A program made the position numbers and the translations under genes. Below, piece by piece: positions 45,901 through 54,900 of a stretch of DNA of 64,000 nucleotides. Source of the DNA: Eonycteris spelaea (lineage: Eukaryota; Chordata; Mammalia; Chiroptera; Pteropodidae); NCBI GenBank assembly GCA_003508835.1, contig PUFA01000182.1, positions 372,001 through 436,000 of the forward strand. Reading direction: 5' to 3'. The notes under the pieces were generated by a model. The model did not search any database, had not been told where the DNA came from, and worked only from the letters and a program-made list of their open reading frames with translations. Each line of letters begins with the position of its first letter. Positions within the stretch are counted from its first letter, which is position 1.

Positions 45901-48900
45901 ACCCCAGCCACTTGAGGTCTTTTCTAGGTCCCGGGGCCCCAGGTCAGTAGTTTTTGCTTTAGAAGATAGGACCGCCTTCTTGGAGACCACCCTCCCACTG
46001 AGAGACCTGCGCTTCCTGTGGGGAGAATGATCTGCGTCTCGGGGACCTCCAGAGGGCCTTCTTTTGAGCCATCTTTGGCCCACCACCACCACCACCACAC
46101 ACACAGTTTGCACAGGGGGGTGGGGGAGTTGAGGAGGCTGAGACTTTCCCCGGCTAGGGTGTATGATCGTCATCTGGGGTCACGGTTGGGCTTGGGCCGG
46201 GTGCTGTCCAGATTGTGGAAATGAGGAGGGTTTAGATCGAGCAGTAGCTATCTTGGATTTGGCATGTGGCACCTTGGAAAGCAGTGGTGAGGCCAGGCCT
46301 GAGCACCTGATGAGTCCCAGACAGGTGCCACTGGAGACAGGGATGGGGGGGTTTGTTGGAGGTGACTTAGGGGCTCTGAATCCCAGCCACTTCACACACC
46401 AGTGTGGGCCACAGTCACCCACAGAACACAGTTCTCAGGCCTTGTCACGGGTGTTCCAGAGAGGAGGGTTCCCTGGTCAAGTGACTTGGGGAACGTTTGG
46501 TTAACAGGCCTCTTTACTGCTGGTTTCCTTAACCCTTTCCGTGCTGATGTGTGGCGCCAGCGCTCAGGCAGACTGTTCTTTTACAAACTAATTGGATCAG
46601 GGAGCATTTCACAGGACAAAAAACACCTGATTGGAAGAATCTGGGTCAAAATAGTCTGCCTTTGATTAATATTGTGCTATTTTAAGTCTTCGTGGTGGCT
46701 TGGGTCTCTAGAAGTTTCTGGTGATGGTTTTCCCTTTGCTTGTGAAAGAAAGACTGGGCTGGGAATTCAGACAGGTCTCAGAAGCCTCGTTGCTTCTGAC
46801 CCATGTTTGCTCCCCAAACTCCACTTAGCTGAACTAATGCTGCCTATTCAATGACAAGCAGAAGACTATCTGTGGCTGCTCTGAGTACGGGGCCAACCTA
46901 CTTGGAAGCAGGTGTGCGTGCTGTCATTTTGTAATACGAGTGCTAATTTGCAGTTTAGGGATGTCTGGCCCTGCTGAGCTGAGTGGAAGTGAAATGTGTG
47001 TGATTCTGGTGTTTTGTGTTTTTGGTAGAGAACTAGAAGAAATGGAAATTCATTGCTTTGTTTTAGTGTAGCAGTTGGGTTTGTCACGACCACCAAACCT
47101 GCGCTCTGTGGGGGTCCCAGTGGGACCCGAGGTGGGCCGCCAGAGCCCTTGCCTCCCCAGTCGTAGCCTTTGCAGTATAGGACATTTCATTCGCCCTGTA
47201 ACTGCTCGTAGACACGTTTCCTGTGCGGCTCAACAAATGAATGAACACAACAGGCCACGCCCTTGCCCAGCTTGTCCCAGGGGTAGATGCTGCCAGTGAG
47301 CAGATGACCAGCCCCGCGACTGCGCGTCTATACAAACCCACCCATCCTTTAATCAGATGTCATACCCTAAAGTTTTCTTCCCCCAGCTTCCTGTTCTTAT
47401 TTTTCCCATGGTGCCTTGCACAGAATAAGGGCTTAATAAATATTTATGTATTTACACAGCAGCTGGTGTTACACATGTGAAGTACAGAGGGGGTTTAGTT
47501 CAAACATTTATTGAATGATTCTTACGTGGTGCACACTAGGGGACAGGCTGGCCTTGCTGGCAGGTAGCCTCAGTGGGACCCATGCAGGATATAAGCCCGT
47601 AGCATGTTTTTTGAGCCTAGTACAAACTGGGGGCTTCCTGAAGGAGAAGGTATGTATACGTGGATGAGTGTCAGTCACAGAACAGAAGGTGAGAATTGTT
47701 CTAGGCAGAGGGACTAAACCAGGCAGGAGTCCAGAATTATGAAAGAAGCATGGATGTGCAGGGGACGGAGCCATAGTAATGGTCAGGTGGGAGGTGGCCT
47801 GTTGGAAGGAGCTCTGACCCTAATCTGGGAGGACATCGCGGAGTTTTAAACGTGTGTTTCACACCAATATTCTAGCTGTTCTGCAGAAGCTGGACTTAGG
47901 GGCTGAGGGTGAGGCAGAGGGAGAAGGAAGGTCTGAAGTATGGTGGTGGCAGGGGCGGGCCAGGGAACAGGAGCTGGAAGTTAAGGGTGGCTCGGCTTAG
48001 ATCACACCCTGCGTTCCTGTTTCTCGGGTTGCTGCTCTCAGAGTTCAGACCCCCCTGTCACTTCCATCGCCTCCCTCTACCCCTAGCTGAGCAGTGTGCC
48101 CAGTTATGCAGAATTGTCCTTCCTTCAGATGGGACCTCTCCCACCTCATGCCTGGACCCTGCCACGTGGTCCTGTCCTGTCCCAGGCGCCCATAGGCAGC
48201 CCAGGCCTCCCACAGCTGCCTGAATTGACACAGCCCCTCCTGTGTGCCTGCAGGTCAGACAGCTCTTCCTCTACCATCCAGATGCTTCTCTCTCCATCTT
48301 GTCCTTCCTGCCTAGCCTGGCAGTTGTTTTCTCCGGTGCCCCTCCACTTGCTCATCCCTCCATCAAATATTTGTGAATTCCTGCAGGGCACCAAGTACTG
48401 ACCTCAGAGCACGGGCAGTGAGGGGAACCAGGCAGTCTGCCATCTCCTGGAGTTGACATCTTGGTCGGGGAGACAGGCCGTAAACCTGTATATACATAGC
48501 TTATCAGGAGAGAAAGCAGTTCTGCTACCCTGTGAGACCAGTCCAAGGTTTCTTCTAGGGAGTATAGCATAGTGTGTGTCTAATGACGTCTGCAACGTGA
48601 GGCCCTGCCTCTCAGACTGGAGGCTGTTGAGAGAGCAGAAATTGAGTTCAGAGTGCCGTTAAGCAAAAATCAGCATCTCATCTACGGCCGTGCCACCCTG
48701 AACAAGCCCGATTCCCTCTGATCTTGGAAGCTAAGCGGGGTCGTGCCTGGTTAGTACTTGGATGGGAAACCACCTAGGGTGCTGTAGGCATTAAAAAAAA
48801 ATCTGCATCTCTTGCCTTATCTGAAGTCTTGGGGTGAGGTTAGTTTAGGGCCTGCCAGATCTGGGGTCTCCGTGGTGTCTCCAGCCCAGCTTCCCTCTGG

Positions 48901-51900
48901 ATTTGGGTGGATGCTAGTCCAGGGTCCCTTGTGATGACACATGGCTGCCGGCAGCCCCAGTGTCACCTCCCACCAGCTCAGCTGCCCCATCAGAGAGCTC
49001 GCCTTCCCCAGTAGCTTCAGCAAAAGTCCTGGGCCCGAGTATCACCATGGTCAGTGGCCTGGCCTTACTTACATGCCACAGTGTCCCCTGGGTTTGGGGG
49101 TACGTAGTACTCTCCACCTCAGGCTGGAGCCAGGGCTAGACTCCATCCGAACCGCGGAGGTGGGGCGGGCCCGCTCCCTAAAGAAAATGGGGACTGGGCT
49201 TGCCAAAGCCCCGGCTCCTTCCGTGCACCTCAGCGCCTGGCAGCTGGTCAGGAGTCAGTGCGGAGATGGACCTGTAGCCCCGATGCTGGGCTTGCGGGGT
49301 AAAGGGCCAGACCAGAAGGTCTCGGGGTGCCCTGTGGCAGACATGGGTGGAGAAGCGGCTGCTGTCCCGTTCTCTCCCGCGTTCTTCGGCTGTCCTTTAC
49401 TCCCTGGCTTAGGCTCGCTCATTCATTCGTTCACTCGCTCACTCACCCTGGTTCGTCGGGCAGCAGTTACACACCCTGCTTGGAGATGGCCGCTGCGGGA
49501 AGCAGGGCAGCCTCGCCGGCAGCCTTTCTGCTGCTTCCGCTAGCGCCTTGGTCGTGCACATGTCCTTTGTGTTTGCCGTTCGTGGTGAGGACCGTGGTAG
49601 TGAACCTGGCCGCTGCGTGGCTCCAGTGAACACGGCGGAGGGGATGGGTGCTGTCAGTGGGCCACTTGCATCACAGTCAAGACTGGCACTGTCCTGCTTC
49701 TCCAAAGAGCGGGAGTTTGGGGGGGTGGGCAGTGGGATAGGGTCCGTTTGATCACCTCAGTCTTGTCCCTTTTCCCCCTCAACCTCATCTCCACCCCATC
49801 TTTATTGTGGGTAATTACTGTTGCCTCCTACCTGGTCTCCCCGCACGGCCCCTGTCACAAGCTAATGTCTCTTTAAACCTAAACCAAGCACCGCGCTCCC
49901 CCTGCCCCTTTCACAGCACGTCCCAAGTCCTGCACATGGCGACCATCGCACACGGGCTTTGCGCGCCTTCACGCCTGCCACTCTCCCTGCGGGTTCTTGA
50001 GACTTCAGCACTGTCACCCATTCTCAGGGACGTTTCGCGACACTCTAGGGCAGTTCCCCACGTGAGCCGTGAACCGTGTCCCCGCCCAGCGTAGCAGTCC
50101 TGCTGGGGCAGCGCTATGCGAGGCAGGTTCCTGGTTAATCAGCCCCCTGTGAGTGGGTGCCCCCCGAATTCATGACTCCCCTGGCTTCCCATTCACTTTC
50201 TGCCCTTTAAAGCTGAAGGCAACCTCGGGCACACCCCACAGGGCTCACGTGTGCACCAAGAGCTGCTGTGCCCAGGCCCAGGGCCGTGCAGGCCTCCCCG
50301 TGCGTCAGGGCAGCCCGCACCGAATCTTCTGGCTGGCAGCAGGGGTCTCCCGGTCTGCCCCTGGTTAGGAGACAGATGGTGTCCCACTAACAACAAGGGC
50401 ATTGCCCTGGTCCCGTCATGTGACAGGACATCCCAGTTTCTTCAGCAGTGGCCATGCAAGATGGACTCTCAGACGTGGGCAGCTCCAGAAGCTCTTTTTT
50501 CATTCACAGAGCTCACTCAGCGACGAGGGGGGACGTTGGGCTCACCCATCCAGGGTGAGCTCTCCAAAGAGCATGAGCTGTGTGGCCAGAGGTTGCAACC
50601 TGCTGGCTCTCTGGCCTCAAGTGGCCTGCAAATTTGAAAAGAGAAAAAGCCTAAACTAGTCTCCAGCATTCGAAATTGGAGAGATGCCACGTAAAGATCT
50701 GACTTCTCTGTGCCGAGTTTACAAAGCCAGTTAGTGGGCACTGAAAGTGGCCACCTTGGATGCCCTCCCCACCACTCTCCCTTGATCAGTGACATGGCCT
50801 GTTCTAAGTGAATCGTGAAGCCTTTTTATTGATGTATAAATGCACACAGAAAAGCACATGTATCCAGCTGTTGCATGTCGCATTGTCATAAACTGAACAC
50901 CTCACGCCTCCACATCGCAAAACTGTTTTGTTAGCAATTTGATATTCGTTGGAGTTACTGTTTTCATATTGGGTTTGTTTTTTGTCTTTAACTTATTACA
51001 AACAAATGTAGCTTTGTTTACTGCATGAATATAGTGTTGAGGGAAAAAACACCAATTTTTCTTTTTGCAGAAAAGCCTGCCATTGCTCCACCTGTCTTTG
51101 TGTTTCAGAAGGATAAAGGACAAAAGGTAAGGGGCCCGTCCGTCCTCTCTTCACATTTGTTTTCTCCCTGTGGTCTCCCCAGGTCACGTGGCCAAGGATG
51201 CTTCTGCCCTTTAAGCCTTACGTTGAGCTTTAGAGGACGAAGGGCCGATGGCTTTCGGTTCCCATGGTGAGAGGTTGAGATGGGTGTGTTTGGAAAGGGT
51301 TCAGAGACCTTGCTTTAAAAAACAGTGGTAGAAAGCTTCCTTCTGATTCCTAATGATTCTGTTTAGAGATACTGATGTACATTAGGAAAACGAGTAGGAC
51401 AGAAGAGTAGGAGAGAAAAGGTAGAAGGAGGGAGAGGAAGGGGGGAGGAGGGACAGGGAGAAAGGAGAGGCGAGGGAACAGTGGTGGGTGGGGTGGGGGA
51501 CAGCACCTTTAATGAAAGGTTTTAGGAGGATTTGGGGGGCCCCAACTAGCTGGGCACAAATGCATTTACCGTAATCATTAGTTGCTTGCGTCGTGTGTTT
51601 ACCATCCGTCTTTGTTCGTCACTTCCCCCTTTTGGATTTGAGATATCCCGATCACACTCTTGGAATGAGCCGGCAGCCTGTCAGATGCCTGACTGGTGCC
51701 ACAGCAGCTTTCCAGCATCGCGTGTTGTCTGTCTTGAAGTCGCTGCTTCTGAACCCCTCTCCAGCCAGTCAGGGTGGAAGGCTGGGGTCGTGTCCAAAGG
51801 CAGTTGATGTTCTGTGGCGACGCCTCCCAAGCTTGAGTGGGACTCCCTCTACTATGTGGCTCCTCCCGACCCGTGCCCCAGGCTAGCGGGTGTAATTTAA

Positions 51901-54900
51901 TGCCCACGGCAAGGTTGCAGAGTGACCAGACTGCTGCCGGTAGGTGTGCTCTGCAGTCCCTCTGCAGTCTTCTTGATAAGAAAGCATTTGAGAGTCCGCT
52001 CAGGGTGGCCCCGCAGGCAAGGGGCTCTGGTGGGTCCTCTGGCTCCCTGCAGGGCGGCCTGCTCGGAGGTTGAGGACTGCGATTTGGGACTCTTGGCAGC
52101 CCAGCTGCTGCTTGTGTGGCCTAGTCTCCCTGGGCAGCGTTCAAGTGCTGTGCCAGGAAGCGAGCACGCGTGTGGGGGCGGAGAGTAGAAGCCACTGCCC
52201 AGAAAATGCCACCCACACCCTCTCGCAGGGCGCCTTCCGTGGCGGCAGGGCTCATTTATCAGACCTGTTCGCACATTGCACTTTCCCATTGTTAGCTGTA
52301 GCTCTTTGCTGAAGAAACAATCACAAAACCTGAGGAAACGTTCTTCTCATTTTGCTTTGGTTTTCCAGGTGGTATTTTTAAGACATCTCAGCCTCTGCTG
52401 TCTCCTCTCTCCAGGGCCCTGACACACACAGGCAGCCATCCCAATCCCTTCTTGGGAGGGTCAGTCGCTGTGAAGGGCTGATCGCGTTTCCTCTAGCTTT
52501 TAGAAATAGATATATTTGATTTCTTTTAGCTGTAAGTCATTTCTCTTCTCAGATTATTCGTTAAATCAGGATTTTTGATTTTATTACGATCATCTTTTGA
52601 ACCACTTTTAGTTTAAAGCAGGGGTGAGTGACCGAAGGCCCACCACCACCGCCTGTTTTTGTAAATAAAGTTTTATTGATGCACAGCTACGACCATCCCT
52701 TTCGCAGTAGCCAAGGCCACCTGCAGGTTGTAACAGTAGAGTGAAGTCATTTGGCCAAAATCATAGGGCCCACAGAGTCAAAAATAATCAGTATCTGGCC
52801 CTTTACAGAAAAAGTTTGCCCCCCAGATTTAAAAGGAGTAAGAGAAATTAATACTTTAAACCTGAAGACATTCAGACGAGCAGCAGGATGAAAAGCTAAA
52901 CTGTAATATTCAGCAGAATTTCAAATGCTTTTAAAATTACTAACTCCTGTTTCAGTACGGTTTTCACAGTTGGGGTGGTTCCGTTTGTTTGCAATCCGAG
53001 GACTGACTTATGTGTGTGACATTGATGTGAATTTCGTAAACAGCGAGGTTTGGACCAGAAGAGTGGCTGGGCACGTGCAGGTGCGGTCCTTATCAAGATG
53101 CTGGCTCAGAGCCCGCTCTGAGTCGGCTTCCAAAGATAACCGACCTCCAGCCCTTCGAACTTCAGCTCTCCGCCTCTGCCACACTCTGTCAGAACATCAC
53201 TGAAAAGGTGCGGGAAACCGCACAACAACACAGCAGAAGCCGGCGGAGCCTTTGTAACTGTCCTTTCGGACCACTTTCTGAGTTGTCACGTGGCTAGTGG
53301 CCAGGTGGACATGGAATCTTTCTCTCTTGTTTATGACAGCTCAAGAGGAGGGGGAGTAAGCAGTAGCTCAGACAGCTCGCTCCGTTTCGCCTGCTTGGCT
53401 TCTCGTGTCGAGGAAGACAGGAGGGCAGCTCCTCACGAAGCAGATCCCCACAATGCTTCCGACAAGAAGGAGAGTTTGAGACCTAGTTTCATTCTCTCAG
53501 CCCGGCCGCTTCTCACACTGCAGAAGTGGACTTGGGAAAAGGCTGTTTGGGCTGCCGTCGTTTTATTCTGCACAAACTTTTTTTCCTCCTTTTCTCTTCA
53601 ACTTTTTATTTTGAAATTTTCCAATCTTCAGAAAAGTTAGAAGTCTGGTACTGCAGACACTTGGGGTATCCTGACCTGGCTTCACTGTGTTTTTGTCAGA
53701 TGCTGGAAGTGCTCAGCTGTAAGTTGTGCCCATCTGACATTTGTTTCTGAACACCTGCACAGGTGTCTCCAGGAAGAGGGTCGTTCCTCTGCATGGCCCT
53801 AGTGGCACTGTCACCCCCCAAGAAAATGATCATTCAGTCAGTAGTTTCCTCCAATATATAATCCATATTTGAATTGTCCTAATTGTCACCCAAATGTCCT
53901 TTATAGCTATTTTTGAGCCACTTTTATATCCACAAAGATTAGGAAGTCCCAGTGCCACTGTGGGACCATTGATTTCCTGGTCAGTTAATGGTCTCTAACC
54001 CTTTGTGGGGTGTTCTTCGAAGGACCTGCCTCCCCCACAGAGGAGAGTGTACCACAGGCCCAGCCGTTACTACTTAATCGTGGTTGACATAAAAGATTTG
54101 AAATCGAAAAGAAAAAATTAAGCTGCTAGCCGAGGCGTTTTTCGTTTTTGTTTGGTGGTAGAACCACACAGCATTTTCTGTCAACCCCATTGTTGGTCTG
54201 CTTTTGCAGCAAACAGCAGATCGGTGGTGTGGTGTCCTGGCTTGCCTGTGGTATCACTTGTCTCAGGACAGGTTGTCACTCATCTTGTCCCATGTTAATG
54301 ACGACGTCAGGCAGTCTGAACTCCTGTGCTAAGGCCTAAACTGACAGCTAAGGAGCTGTCTTTACTTCCTTCCGTGTCCCCTGGCTTCCTCAAGGTGGCG
54401 CTCTTCGTGAAATGCTTGCCTTTACATGCGTTTGGTTTAGAGGCAAAAACGGAACCTTCTTGTTAACTGTCTTGATTGAGACAGTTTTTTTTTTTAATGG
54501 AAAGAGAATTTGAATCTCCTTCTGTAGGTCGTCTTATTGTTTATGATGACCAATGTTTCTTTCAGTTAGTTTATCTCCCAGATTTATTAACCTGCAGGAG
54601 GATAGCTTTGAGGTTGTACTGGCAAGATAATGCCAGTTTAGTAAAAAGAAAGCAGTTACAAAAACGGTGATGAGCAGGAAGTCTGGTGATGCCGAAAACA
54701 CTGTAAAGTGTGTTTAGACTTTGAAGCTTACTGTAACAAATATATCCTGCGTGCCTGTTTTTGTTTTGTTTTATCTTTCGTTTATTTGTTTGTGTCAGTC
54801 ACATATATTTTAGGCTGATGTCAAAGGCTGCCAAAATCTTGATGTCTGGTTTTAACAAACATGATGAAAAATGACAGGCCATACCTTGTTCTTTAGAGCT

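Larger units (their letters stand above)
33950..51070 (+). other. RANBP3: RANBP3 intron 1 (17.1 kb)
   Basis: The first part belongs to the CpG island. Beyond about 34900 the intron is a mosaic of old repeats (MIR, L2, MER5, MER20, L1 fragment), a (TG)n, a 5S rRNA pseudogene, an RFX X-box motif and a CTCF-like motif, each listed separately. Unique stretches at 43800-45100, 45350-47380 and 48820-50800 show nothing else that I can name. No coding exon with family resemblance was found on either strand. Confidence 0.7.

Noticed and set aside
48681..48792. Functional 5S rRNA gene
   Set aside because: Internal bases are missing near the 3' part, several promoter bases are changed, and the copy has an A-tail and target-site duplication, so it is a processed pseudogene.
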